NCBI RefSeq assembly: GCF_035984415.1
Contig: NZ_CP130720.1
Location: 7,564,001-7,628,000 of the forward strand
Source of the DNA: Streptomyces sp. NBC_01296
Lineage (GTDB): Bacteria; Actinomycetota; Actinomycetes; Streptomycetales; Streptomycetaceae
Direction of reading: 5' to 3'
Length of the DNA: 64,000 nt
A program made the position numbers and the translations under genes. Positions 35,735-44,082 of this stretch are shown in pieces. Below the pieces are notes generated by a model. The model ran no database searches, was not told the origin of the DNA, and saw only the letters and a program-made list of their open reading frames with translations. Positions within the stretch are counted from its first letter, which is position 1; every line of letters starts with the position of its first letter.

Positions 35735-35762
35735 GGCTCTGTCTCTCCTCGGTGCGGTTTTG

Positions 35763-35817
35763 GCGCAGGTCCGGCGCAGGTCCGGCGCAGGTCCGGCGCA
35801 GGTCCGGTGCGGGTCCG
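35763..35817. repeat. Five tandem copies of an 11-bp unit in the DUF418 leader
   Basis: GCGCAGGTCCG is repeated head to tail four times exactly, then once as GTGCGGGTCCG. It lies 29-83 bp upstream of the leader ATG (35734) in the 5' region of the membrane-protein gene. The AT-rich stretch at 35880-35925 beyond it probably holds the promoter. Copy number could vary between strains. Confidence 0.85.
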
Positions 35818-36014
35818 GTGACGTGGTCGGACCGGCGGTTTTCAGGCCGCCAGTCCGCGACGCGAACGTACCAACGAGGGCGTAACAAGGTAATAAAGAG
35901 GTATGGGGGAAGCAAAGTGGCGGTCCGTGGCCGGAGTGGCGCGGGCGGCGTAACCCGCAGGCCGTGCGGGCTGTTGCACAGGGAGAGGGTCCATCCACGG
36001 TGAACGGAGTTCCG

Positions 36015-37028
36015 ATGCCGCAGCTGACCGACGAGGCCGTGACCGACGGGGACGGCGGCGGGCCGGGCACGTGGATGACCCCGCAGGAGTACGGGGCTTC
36101 GCGGGCCGCGCTCTGGACCGGCGCCGTCGTCCTGGTCACCGACACCGACGGCCGGGTCCTCGTCCAGAGCGTCGACTACCGCGCCGACCGGATGCTCCCC
36201 GGCGGCGCGGTGGACGCGGGCGAGGCCCCGTCGGCCGCCGCGGCCCGTGAGATGCGGGAGGAACTCGGCGTCGACGGCAGCTACCCGAACGGCCTCGCCG
36301 TGGACTGGATCCCGGCGGACACCCCGGGCTTCCCGCCCGAGATGCGCTTCCCGGGAGAGATCCTGTTCGTGTACGACGGCGGCACCTGGACCCCGGACCG
36401 GGTCGATGCGATCCGCCTCCCCGCCCAGGAGATCACCGGCGTCCACTTCGCCGAACCGGCCGACCTGGCCGCCCTGATGGACCCGGGCGACGCGCGCCGC
36501 GCCTTGTCGGCGCTGCGCGCCCGCATCAACGGCGGCGGCCCGGCCCTGCTGGAGGACGGCCGCCCCGTTGCGCCGACCGCCCTGGACCGGTTCGGAGCGC
36601 TGGGCACCCGCCGCGCCCCGCACCACGGCACCTGGCACCCCGGCCCGGTGCCCGCGGCGCTGCCCGTACGGGAGCCCTCGGCCTGGCTGTTCGCCCCCGA
36701 CGGCCGGGTCCTGCTCCTGATCTGCCGCACCACCGGCGCCACCCGGCTCCCGCCCCCGACGGCCGGCTCCACCCCGCTCGGCTACCGGTACGCCGACGAG
36801 GCCGCCCAGCCCCGTACCGCGGCCCGCCTCGGTTCCCTGCCCCCGGCGGCGGACCCGGCGTACGTGCGCCTGCTGGCCACCCCCGAGCAAGTCCGCGAAC
36901 TCGCCGACTGGGGCCCGGCCGGCCACGCCGAACTCGCCGCGGTCCACACGGCCCGCTCCCACCTCGGCCTCCCGCGCCCACCCCGCACCCCCCTTGCGGA
37001 ACTCCCCGAACAGGGCGCCTCCTGGTGA
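36015..37028 (+). CDS. Nudix hydrolase with degenerate second domain
   Basis: 337 residues from ATG 36015 (GGAG 5 bp upstream; GTG 36000 is an in-frame alternative). The N-terminal domain has the full Nudix box: GGAVDAGE, then seven residues, REMREELGV (about residues 60-85). The C-terminal half (PSAWLFAPDGRVLLLICRTT onward) repeats the beta-strand opening of a Nudix fold but lacks the REUXEE helix, so it looks like a non-catalytic duplicate. The substrate is unknown. Confidence 0.8.
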   Translation: MPQLTDEAVTDGDGGGPGTWMTPQEYGASRAALWTGAVVLVTDTDGRVLVQSVDYRADRMLPGGAVDAGEAPSAAAAREMREELGVDGSYPNGLAVDWIPADTPGFPPEMRFPGEILFVYDGGTWTPDRVDAIRLPAQEITGVHFAEPADLAALMDPGDARRALSALRARINGGGPALLEDGRPVAPTALDRFGALGTRRAPHHGTWHPGPVPAALPVREPSAWLFAPDGRVLLLICRTTGATRLPPPTAGSTPLGYRYADEAAQPRTAARLGSLPPAADPAYVRLLATPEQVRELADWGPAGHAELAAVHTARSHLGLPRPPRTPLAELPEQGASW

Positions 37029-37070
37029 CGCCACCGGTTCCTGTCCGTGGTGCCCCGTAGCGTGACCGGC

Positions 37071-37697
37071 ATGGGATTCACCAGCGCCTGGTCGATCAGC
37101 AGCCACCCCGACTCCGTCATCGCGGAGCTGGCGCCCCGCCTCGCGCCGGCCCTCGAAGCCGACCGCACGAACCCGGCGGCCCGCCGCCGCCGGGAGGCCT
37201 GGCAGGGCGCCCCACTGCCGGACCACCGCACCTGGTACAGCGACCGGGCACACGACGAGGCGATCGACTCGTTCTGGAACCTGACCCGCCCCGGTGAGCA
37301 CGTCGACGACCTCTGCAACGGCATCACCGACCCCGGGTTCCATGTCATGCAGGACCTCTGGGAGCCCGAACCGGAGCCGGCGGACATGTTCGTCTCCGTG
37401 CACCGCAAGGACTACGCGCTCGCCGCCCTGTTCCACGCCATCGGCCCGGACCGGGCCGCCCTGCTGCCCGGCTGGTGCGGCAACGTGCTCCTGACCGCGG
37501 CCGAGGTGCGCCGGACGCTGCCGGGCGTGGAGCGGGCGCTGACCTTCACCGCCGGGGAACGGGCCCGCGTCGCCGACCGCGACTGGCTGGACTACGGCGC
37601 CCGCGAAGAGCGCGTCACCGACGGCCCCCTCCGCGTCTGGCGGTCCGCCGCCGCGACGGGGCGCGGGCTCTGCGCGGTCGCGTTGCACGTGTACTGA
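37071..37697 (+). CDS. Hypothetical protein, 208 residues
   Basis: ATG 37071, with TAGCGT 7 bp upstream and no Shine-Dalgarno, fits a leaderless gene. The protein reads MGFTSAWSISSHPDSVIAEL, has a TWYSDRAHDEAIDSFWNLTR helix and a FVSVHRKDYALAALFHAIGP segment. I recognise no family motif; it appears cytosolic and mixed alpha/beta, and coding quality is good. Confidence 0.6.
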   Translation: MGFTSAWSISSHPDSVIAELAPRLAPALEADRTNPAARRRREAWQGAPLPDHRTWYSDRAHDEAIDSFWNLTRPGEHVDDLCNGITDPGFHVMQDLWEPEPEPADMFVSVHRKDYALAALFHAIGPDRAALLPGWCGNVLLTAAEVRRTLPGVERALTFTAGERARVADRDWLDYGAREERVTDGPLRVWRSAAATGRGLCAVALHVY

Positions 37698-37731
37698 CCG
37701 GCCCGGCGGGGGATCGCGGACCCGGGGACAG

Positions 37732-37800
37732 GTCCATGCGGCGTCGGTGAAGCCGAGGCGGCGGTTCATCGCGATGGCCCGGGTGTTCGCCGGATGCCGG
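37732..37800 (-). pseudogene. C-terminal fragment of a GNAT acetyltransferase
   Basis: On the minus strand the bases read ANTRAIAMNRRLGFTDAAW, the last acetyl-CoA-fold segment of GNAT proteins (ENxxAxxxNxxLGF). No start or motif A remains. It lies between two intact genes and is a gene remnant of about 23 codons. Confidence 0.5.
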
Positions 37801-37871
37801 GTACCGGGGCCACCCCCGCCGCGACCTGGGAAATCCGAGGTCCGCGGGTTCCGGTCCCGCAGCATGGGGGG

Positions 37872-38402
37872 ATGAGCGACAGCGCGATCACCTACACCCT
37901 GTACGTCCAGGCCGATCCCGACCGGGTCTGGCAGGCCCTCACCGAGCCCGCCTTCACCCGGAGGTACTGGGGGCTGAGCTTCGAGACCGACTGGGCGGTG
38001 GGATCGAGGATGGACTGGGTGGAGCGCGGGGCCCGGACCAGTGATCCCGAACAGGTGGTCCTCGACTGCGTCCCGAACCGCCGGCTCTCGTACACCTGGC
38101 ACACCTTCACCCCGCAGTGGGCGGCCTCGGTCGGGATCGCCGAGGAGCTGCGGGCCGCGCTGGCGCAGGAGCGGCGTACGAAGGTGACGTACGAGATCGA
38201 GCCCGTCGGGGACACGCTCGCGCGGCTGACCATCCTCCACGAGGGCTTCGAACCCGGCGGCACCCTGATCGGCATGTGCGGCCGCGCCTGGCCGATGCTC
38301 GCCTCCAGCCTCAAGACCCTGCTGGAGACCGGGGCTCCGCTGCCCGAACCGGGGCACGATCCGGACCAGGGGCGGGGCGGGTACGAGACCCACGGGGGCT
38401 GA
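37872..38402 (+). CDS. SRPBCC/AHSA1-type START-fold protein
   Basis: 176 residues. YTLYVQADPDRVWQALTEPAFTRRYWG is the signature of AHSA1/START-like proteins (PxxVWxALTxPexxxxWW), followed by a helix-grip fold with a final long helix (MLASSLKTLLETGA). ATG 37872 follows GGGGG. Members bind hydrophobic ligands or act with ArsR regulators; no such regulator is adjacent here. Confidence 0.85.
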   Translation: MSDSAITYTLYVQADPDRVWQALTEPAFTRRYWGLSFETDWAVGSRMDWVERGARTSDPEQVVLDCVPNRRLSYTWHTFTPQWAASVGIAEELRAALAQERRTKVTYEIEPVGDTLARLTILHEGFEPGGTLIGMCGRAWPMLASSLKTLLETGAPLPEPGHDPDQGRGGYETHGG

Positions 38403-38540
38403 CCCCGGGTGCACCGGCGGCGGCGGGTCCGGCGCCGGTCCGCCCGCCTCCGCCGCCCCGTCCCGCACCCCGCCCTGCCCGAACAGCCCTACGGCGCACC
38501 TGAGATCCTGTGTAACGAGCACGGAACCAGGAGCGTTGAC

Positions 38541-39275
38541 ATGACCCTCGAACACCACCGCGTCGTCATCACCGCCGCCGGCCGCGACTTCGGGCGCACC
38601 CTCGCGCTCCGGTTCGCCGCCCGGGGCGCCGAGGTCCACCTCTCCGCGCGCACCCTCGAAGCCGCCGAACGCGTCCGCGAGGAGATCCTCGCGCAGGGCC
38701 ACGACGCCGACCGCGTGCACGCCTTCGCGTGCGACCTCACGGACCCGGCCTCCGTACGGGAGTTCGCCGCCGCGGTGGCCGCGCGCACCGACCGCATCGA
38801 CGTGCTCGTGAACAACGGCTCCCGCTACCAGCACGGCACCGACCTGCTCTCCGCGTCCGACGCGGACGTGGTCGACACCCTCGCCTCGGGCGCCACCGGT
38901 ACCGTCCTCGCCACCAAGGCCTTCCTCCCGCTCCTGCTGAACTCGGACAAGCCCGACATCGTGACGATGGTCTCCGGCTGCGGCGACACCGGACACCACC
39001 GCTCCGACGCGCACGACGCGTTCTACGCCGCCAAGTCCGCCCAGGCCGGTTTCACCGAGATCCTCTCGCGCCGGCTGCGCGACCAGGGCGTCCGCGTCAT
39101 CTCCCTCTACCCGCCGGACTTCGACAACCACGACCCGCTGTCCCCGGAATGGGAGAGCGCCCCGCGCACGGCGAAGGACCCGCTCACCGCCCAGTCGCTG
39201 GTGGACTGCATCTTCTTCGCCCTCGGCCAGCCCCGCGACTGCTTCATCAAGTCCTTCCGTTTCGAGCAGGTCTGA
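38541..39275 (+). CDS. SDR-family protein with altered catalytic tyrosine
   Basis: 244 residues starting at ATG 38541 after AGGAG. Rossmann features are present: VVITAAGRDFGRTLALRFAA in place of TGxxxGIG, FACDLTDP and VLVNNGSRY. The active-site stretch reads DAFYAAKSAQ: counting back from the lysine, the residue at the catalytic position is Phe, with Tyr one step closer (YxxK rather than YxxxK). It may bind cofactor but be a poor or different catalyst. Confidence 0.8.
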   Translation: MTLEHHRVVITAAGRDFGRTLALRFAARGAEVHLSARTLEAAERVREEILAQGHDADRVHAFACDLTDPASVREFAAAVAARTDRIDVLVNNGSRYQHGTDLLSASDADVVDTLASGATGTVLATKAFLPLLLNSDKPDIVTMVSGCGDTGHHRSDAHDAFYAAKSAQAGFTEILSRRLRDQGVRVISLYPPDFDNHDPLSPEWESAPRTAKDPLTAQSLVDCIFFALGQPRDCFIKSFRFEQV

Positions 39276-39280
39276 CGGCC

Positions 39281-39592
39281 ATGGGCCACACCCTCGAAGC
39301 GACCCTGGACGCGGCGGCCTGCGGGCATGGGGTGCACGCAGCCCTGGCCGCCCTCGAGTGCGACGGCCTCGCGGCCACCATGAACCCGCGCTTCCTCGCC
39401 GCCCTGCTCGACCGCACCGGCCGTACCACCGACACCATCGACCTGCTCGCCGTCGCCGCGTCGCCGCGTCGCCGCGTCGCCGCGTCGCTGCCCGGCGACC
39501 CGCCGCTGGAGCTGCGGGAGATCGCCGACCCCGACCACCCGTGCGTGCGCCGCCCGGTCGGCTCGGAGGCCCTGCCGCAGCCGCAGCAGTAG
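39281..39592 (+). CDS. Hypothetical protein with frameshift-prone repeat
   Basis: 103 residues from ATG 39281, 6 bp after the SDR stop, so probably co-transcribed. The first 60 residues are helical (LEATLDAAACGHGVHAALAA); then the frame crosses 4.5 copies of an 8-bp repeat (39452-39489) read as VAASPRRRVAAS. A change of one copy would shift the frame. No family recognised. Confidence 0.5.
   Translation: MGHTLEATLDAAACGHGVHAALAALECDGLAATMNPRFLAALLDRTGRTTDTIDLLAVAASPRRRVAASLPGDPPLELREIADPDHPCVRRPVGSEALPQPQQ
39452..39489. repeat. 8-bp tandem repeat inside a coding region
   Basis: GTCGCCGC occurs four times in direct succession from 39452 to 39483 and partly a fifth time. Because the unit is not a multiple of three, replication slippage would change the reading frame of the surrounding 39281-39592 gene. 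Confidence 0.8.
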
Positions 39593-39673
39593 CCGCGGGC
39601 AACGGTGCCCCGGGCGCAGGCTGGGGCACCCCTGCGCACCGGTCGTTCACGGCGGTCGTGTGGAATGGGCGGC

Positions 39674-40201
39674 ATGGGGAGAAGCGAGAACCACATACGC
39701 GAGGGGGGCGGCCCGGCGCACCGCGCCGAGAGCACGACCACCACGGCGCCCGACCACTGGCGCTACGCCCGCCACCTCGACGCCCTGGCCGCCGCGGCCG
39801 GAACGGCGGTCGGGGCCGAGGCGGATGCCGTGGCCGCCGTGCTGCGCGATCGCGACCCGGTGATGGCCGAGAGCGCGGTGGTCACCCACCTCGACCGCCG
39901 CGCCGCCCACCTGCTGACCGACGCGGGCTTCCCCGGCTGGGCCCGGGCCATGGACACCGCGATCGGCGCCCGCGCCTTCCCGGCCCGCCGGCTGCGCGAG
40001 TGGACCCTGCTCAAGGCGATCACCGACGGCGAGCCGTGGTCGCCGGCCGAGCTCACCGCCGCCTCCGACTGGTGCCAGCGCACCGCCGCCCAGTCGCTGC
40101 CCTCGTACGAGGCCCTCGACCTGCTCGCCGCCGCGGCCCGCACCCGGCGCGTGCGCAACACCGCCGCCCAGCGCTTGAACCGTCGCAACATCACGGCCTG
40201 A
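39674..40201 (+). CDS. Hypothetical helical protein
   Basis: 175 residues from ATG 39674 (GGCGG upstream). It is almost wholly alpha-helical (HWRYARHLDALAAAAGTAVG, ALRD-type helices, PAELTAASDWCQRTAAQS, RVRNTAAQRLNRRNITA) and HEAT-like in feel. I do not recognise the family. The following gap 40202-40397 holds no evident gene. Confidence 0.55.
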   Translation: MGRSENHIREGGGPAHRAESTTTTAPDHWRYARHLDALAAAAGTAVGAEADAVAAVLRDRDPVMAESAVVTHLDRRAAHLLTDAGFPGWARAMDTAIGARAFPARRLREWTLLKAITDGEPWSPAELTAASDWCQRTAAQSLPSYEALDLLAAAARTRRVRNTAAQRLNRRNITA

Positions 40202-40397
40202 GGCGGCGAGCCTGACCCGCCCCCCAGGCGCAGCTGGGAAGAAAGGGGCAATCAGGAGCAAGATGGGAATACGGCGCGTGCGGTTCTGTCCGCTCCGGAC
40301 AGGAGTCTCGTCACACGGCTGTTCGGGGGTTTATGGTCTGCCTACCTGGCCGGGTATCAGCGTTGATCCGATGCCGTTCCACTGGAGGCTGCTCTCC

Positions 40398-41330
40398 GTG
40401 TCGCACGTTTCCCAAGCTCCCGTCACCACCCCCGACGGCGAGCCGGCCCCGCCCGCACCGACCCAGTACAGCCAGGTCAAGGGTTGGTTCTCGGACTATG
40501 ACCAGGTGCTCTTCGACTGGTTCCTGACGCGCCAGAACGGCGAAGAGGAAAAACCGGGCGATCTTCTCGAGCTCGGCGCCTTCATGGGGAAGAGCGCGAT
40601 CTTCCTCGGGGGGTACCTGCGGGAGGGCGAGGAGTTCACCGTCTGCGACCTCTTCGACTCGCCCGCGCCGGACGACTCCAACCTCGCGGAGATGCAGGGC
40701 TCGTACCCCACCCTCACCCGCCGCGGGTTCGAGACGAACTACCTGGCCTTCCACGAGGCCCTGCCCACGCTCATCCAGGCACCGACCTTCGTCGTCGCCG
40801 ACCGGGTGCGCCCGGCGAGCTGCCGCTTCATCCACATCGACGCTTCGCACCTCTACGAGCACGTCGTCCAGGACATAGCGTCCTCGCGCATCGTGGCGGC
40901 CCCGGGCGCCGTGGTCGTCTTCGACGACTACCGCTCCGAACACTGCCCCGGCGTCGCCGCCGCCGTGTGGGGCGCGGTGGCCACCGGCGAGCTGCACCTG
41001 ATCGCCGTGTCCGGCTCGAAGCTGTACGCGACCTGGGACGACGCGTCGGCCTACCGGTCGGCGCTGCTCACCTGGCTGGAGGGCCGCACGGACCTGTGGC
41101 ACGGGGTGGACGCGGTGGCCGGCCAGTCCCTGGTCCGCATCGGTGACGAAGGAGCCGTGCCGCCGGCGCCGCCCGTGCCGCTGCGTCCGGCGCCCGAGCC
41201 CGTCGTGGCGCCCGTGCACCAGCCCGGACCCCGCCCGCGGGCCGGCACCGCCTGGCGCAGGCTGGCCAAGGACCTGCTCCCGCCGGTCGTCACTCGCGCG
41301 ATCGTGTCCTGGCGGCGCCGCCGCCGCTGA
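40398..41330 (+). CDS. Class I SAM-dependent methyltransferase (Methyltransf_24 type)
   Basis: About 310 residues from GTG 40398, which has GGAGG 9 bp upstream; ATG 40371 is an in-frame alternative without one. Motif I is LLELGAFMGKSAIFLGGYL, motif II-like FTVCDLFD, and motif IV FIHIDASHLYEHVVQDI with VVVFDDYRSEHCPG, as in cephalosporin-hydroxylase/TylF-like O-methyltransferases. A proline-rich linker and a basic tail (AIVSWRRRRR) end the protein, perhaps for membrane or wall association. The substrate is unknown. Confidence 0.75.
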   Translation: MSHVSQAPVTTPDGEPAPPAPTQYSQVKGWFSDYDQVLFDWFLTRQNGEEEKPGDLLELGAFMGKSAIFLGGYLREGEEFTVCDLFDSPAPDDSNLAEMQGSYPTLTRRGFETNYLAFHEALPTLIQAPTFVVADRVRPASCRFIHIDASHLYEHVVQDIASSRIVAAPGAVVVFDDYRSEHCPGVAAAVWGAVATGELHLIAVSGSKLYATWDDASAYRSALLTWLEGRTDLWHGVDAVAGQSLVRIGDEGAVPPAPPVPLRPAPEPVVAPVHQPGPRPRAGTAWRRLAKDLLPPVVTRAIVSWRRRRR

Positions 41331-41409
41331 CCGGTCGCGCTGACCGCCTCCGGATGCACGTACGGCGCCGGCCCCCGCATCCGGGGGCCGGCGCCGTGGG
41401 TGTCGGGTC

Positions 41410-42909
41410 TCAGCCGCCCCGGCGGACGCGGGCCGCGCGGCGCGCCTCGGCGAGCTGCCGGGCCTCCGCGGTCTTGCGGGACTCCTTGGCCGCACCCGGC
41501 CGGCCCGGACGCGTACCGATCCCGCGGAAGGCGAGGTCGGAGCCCGAGGGCCGGCCCTTCGCATCGGTCGGCTCGGCGCCGGCCAGCGGCACCCCGGACG
41601 GGGGCTTGGCCCCGGTGATCCGGCTCAGCGCGGCCTCGCCGGAGCGGACCTGGGTGGTGGTCGGCCGGATCTTGGCCTCGGCCATCAGCCGGACCATGTC
41701 CCGGCGCTGGTTCGGGGTGACCAGGGTGACGACCTTGCCGGACTCGCCCGCGCGGGCGGTACGGCCGCCCCGGTGCAGGTAGTCCTTGTGGTCGGCCGGC
41801 GGGTCCACGTTCACGACGAGGTCGAGGTCGTCGATGTGGATGCCGCGCGCGGCGACGTTCGTCGCGACGAGGACCGTGACGGCCCCGGTCTTGAACTGCG
41901 CGAGCGTGCGCGTGCGCTGCGGCTGCGACTTGCCGCTGTGCAGCCCTTCCGCCCGTACGCCCATGGCCCGCAGGTGCTTCACGAACTGGTCCACGCCGTG
42001 CTTGGTGTCCAGGAACATCAGCACCCGGCCCTCGCGCGCCGCGATCTCGGTGGCGGCCGAGTACTTGTCGGCGGAGTGGATGTGCAGCACGTGGTGGTCC
42101 ATCGTGCTCACCGAGGCCGCCGACGGGTCCACGGTGTGGGAGACCGGGTCCTTCAGGTAGCTGCGCACGAGCTGGTCCACATTGCGGTCCAGGGTGGCCG
42201 AGAACAGCATCCGCTGCCCGGCGTGGTGCACCTGGTCGAGGATCTCGGTGACCTGCGGCATGAAGCCCATGTCGCACATCTGGTCGGCCTCGTCGAGGAC
42301 GGTGATCTTCACCCGCTCCAGGTGGACGTCGCGCCGCCCGATCAGGTCGCTGAGGCGTCCGGGGGTGGCCACGACGACCTCGGCGCCGGTGCGCAGTGCG
42401 CTCACCTGCTTGCCGATCGACAGCCCGCCGACCACCGTGGCCATCCGCAGGTCAAGGGCCTGTGCGTACGGGGTCAGCGCCTCGGTCACCTGCTGCGCCA
42501 GCTCGCGGGTCGGTACGAGGACCAGGGCCAGCGGGCGCTTCGGGTCGGCCTTGCGTCCCGCGGTGCGCGCCAGCAGGGCCAGGCCGAAGGCCAGGGTCTT
42601 GCCGGAGCCGGTCCGCCCGCGGCCGAGGATGTCCCGGCCGGCCAGGGAGTTGGGGAGCGTGGCCGCCTGGATGGGGAAGGGCTCCGTCACCCCCAGGTCG
42701 GTCATCGTCGTCACCAGCTCACGGGGCAGGTCGAGCTCGGAGAAGGCCTCCACCGGCGGGAGCGCCGGCTCGACCGTCTTCGGCATCGCGAACTCGCCCT
42801 TCAGGGGGGCCGTCCGGGGGGTCTTGCCGCCGGACTTCGCACCGCCCTTGGGGCCTGCCTTGGCTCCGGCCTTGATGCCGAAACGCCCGTGAGCTGACGG
42901 GTTCCTCAT
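41410..42909 (-). CDS. DEAD-box ATP-dependent RNA helicase
   Basis: 499 residues with every DEAD-box motif: Q (FPIQAATLP), I (GRTGSGKT), Ia (PTRELAQQ), Ib (TPGRL), II (DEAD), III (SAT), V (TNVAARGI) and VI (HRGGRTARAG). A Lys/Gly/Ala-rich head (about 1-40) and an Arg/Ala-rich tail give it RNA-binding basic ends, as in RhlE/CsdA-like cold-adaptation helicases. The nearby cspA-like gene fits a cold or RNA-remodelling role, but the two are not in one operon. Confidence 0.95.
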   Translation of the reverse strand: MRNPSAHGRFGIKAGAKAGPKGGAKSGGKTPRTAPLKGEFAMPKTVEPALPPVEAFSELDLPRELVTTMTDLGVTEPFPIQAATLPNSLAGRDILGRGRTGSGKTLAFGLALLARTAGRKADPKRPLALVLVPTRELAQQVTEALTPYAQALDLRMATVVGGLSIGKQVSALRTGAEVVVATPGRLSDLIGRRDVHLERVKITVLDEADQMCDMGFMPQVTEILDQVHHAGQRMLFSATLDRNVDQLVRSYLKDPVSHTVDPSAASVSTMDHHVLHIHSADKYSAATEIAAREGRVLMFLDTKHGVDQFVKHLRAMGVRAEGLHSGKSQPQRTRTLAQFKTGAVTVLVATNVAARGIHIDDLDLVVNVDPPADHKDYLHRGGRTARAGESGKVVTLVTPNQRRDMVRLMAEAKIRPTTTQVRSGEAALSRITGAKPPSGVPLAGAEPTDAKGRPSGSDLAFRGIGTRPGRPGAAKESRKTAEARQLAEARRAARVRRGG

Positions 42910-42971
42910 GCAGAACCTTCCGTGAGACGTGAAAAGAGGAATTTTACCATCGGGGCCACGGCGCCACGGGA

Positions 42972-43481
42972 CTACGGCGTCCCGGGGCCGGGAGCCAGGG
43001 GGCCGAGCTGCCCGGACCGCACCTCGGCGAGGTGGGCGGTCATCTCGACCGTCGCCCGCGCGAACCAGTCGGCGATGACGGCGATCTCGTCGGGGGAGTA
43101 CGCGGCGAACACCTCGCCGAGCCGGGCGTAGAAGGGCTCGTACACGGCGAAGACCCGGGCCGCGGCCGCCGGGTCTGCGACCACGCGCACCCGGCGCCGG
43201 TCCGCGGGATCCGGCTGCCGGCGGGCGTATCCGGCCCGCTCCAGACGGTTGAGCACCCCGGTGACGGCCCCGGTGGTCAGGTTCGTCAGCTCGGCGAGGT
43301 CGCCGGCGCCCAGCGGGGTGTCACCGGCTCCCAGGACGTGGCCCAGGCAGGTCAGGTCGGTGACGTTCAGCCCCAGCAGCTGCGCCACCTCCTGCTGGCC
43401 GACGAGGCCGAGCGCGACGTACCGGTCCATGCGCGACAGCGCCTCCGCGGGCGTGGCCGCGGGGCGGGACTTGCCCTGCAC
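42972..43481 (-). CDS. MarR-family transcriptional regulator
   Basis: 169 residues starting at GTG 43481. The winged helix is PLGAGDLAELTNLTTGAVTGVLNRLERAGY followed by RQPDPADRRRVRV in the wing, flanked by dimerisation helices. It is divergent from the membrane protein at 43590, and the gap carries repeated CTTAG/CTAAG motifs, probable binding sites for this protein. It may also influence the DEAD-box gene 62 bp downstream on the same strand. Confidence 0.9.
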   Translation of the reverse strand: MQGKSRPAATPAEALSRMDRYVALGLVGQQEVAQLLGLNVTDLTCLGHVLGAGDTPLGAGDLAELTNLTTGAVTGVLNRLERAGYARRQPDPADRRRVRVVADPAAAARVFAVYEPFYARLGEVFAAYSPDEIAVIADWFARATVEMTAHLAEVRSGQLGPLAPGPGTP

Positions 43482-43491
43482 GCAGATACTC

Positions 43492-43548
43492 CTTAGTGTC
43501 TAAGTAACTTAGCTCGTGAGATGCTTATCTTGCTCACTAAGGCATCTC
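43492..43548. promoter_or_regulatory. Cluster of inverted CTTAG/CTAAG and GAGATGC repeats, probable MarR operator
   Basis: CTTAG (43492), CTAAG (43500) and CTTAG (43508) alternate every 8 bp; CTTAGTG (43492-43498) is inverted as CACTAAG (43535-43541), and GAGATGC (43518-43524) as GCATCTC (43542-43548). The segment is AT-rich and spans the gap between the MarR gene and the divergent membrane-protein gene. Confidence 0.6.
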
Positions 43549-43589
43549 GCGCTTCGAGCCTACTGCCGCCCGTCCGTCCGGGGAGAATC

Positions 43590-43958
43590 ATGAGCGCGCA
43601 CGGAGACGTCGACATGGGCCACACGGTCGCCGGCTGGACCGGCACCACCCTGGTCCTGCTGGGCTGCACCGGAGCCGGGGTCGCCGTGTGCGCGGCCTGG
43701 ACCCCCGGCATCTGGCTCGGCCTCGGCCTCGTCGGCGTGGCCGGAGTCGTCACCTGGGTCCTGCACCTCGCCGGCTGGGGCAAGCCCGGCGGCCCCCGTC
43801 CCCGTGCCGACTGGGACTGGCGCACCCGCGACACCGTCGCCCGGACCGGGCATGTGCAGTGCCTGGGCTGCCGGGTCGGTGGAACCCGGCGCGCCGCCGC
43901 GGCGGCCCCGCGGCCCCGGCCCGCCGAGTTGTCACCCACGGTGGACGGCGGTGCGTGA
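43590..43958 (+). CDS. Small two-helix membrane protein (HGxxDMGHTVAGWTG family)
   Basis: 122 residues. The opening SAHGDVDMGHTVAGWTGTT is strongly conserved in Streptomyces and is followed by two membrane helices (LVLLGCTGAGVAVCAAW, IWLGLGLVGVAGVVTWVL) and a cytosolic tail with CLGCR. ATG 43590 follows GGGGAG. The function of the family is unknown; divergent MarR control is likely. Confidence 0.7.
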   Translation: MSAHGDVDMGHTVAGWTGTTLVLLGCTGAGVAVCAAWTPGIWLGLGLVGVAGVVTWVLHLAGWGKPGGPRPRADWDWRTRDTVARTGHVQCLGCRVGGTRRAAAAAPRPRPAELSPTVDGGA

Positions 43959-44082
43959 ACGAAAGTTCGAAACGCCCCCGATCGGCCGTGTCTGGGGTGT
44001 GGTGGGCGTGACGGGTGGGCAGGATGGAACTGGCTGCACCGCACGTGCGGCCCGCGTGGAACGTTGAGAAGGATCAGTACTG

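Noticed and set aside
35901..35951. 16-codon ORF starting MGEAKW after AAAGAGG
   Set aside because: The Shine-Dalgarno is only one base from the ATG and there is no link to a downstream gene in frame.
34839..39650. Minus-strand frame of 1603 codons
   Set aside because: It is open only through GC bias and runs antisense through Nudix, SDR and other genes; only its last part (the DUF418 protein) has family features.
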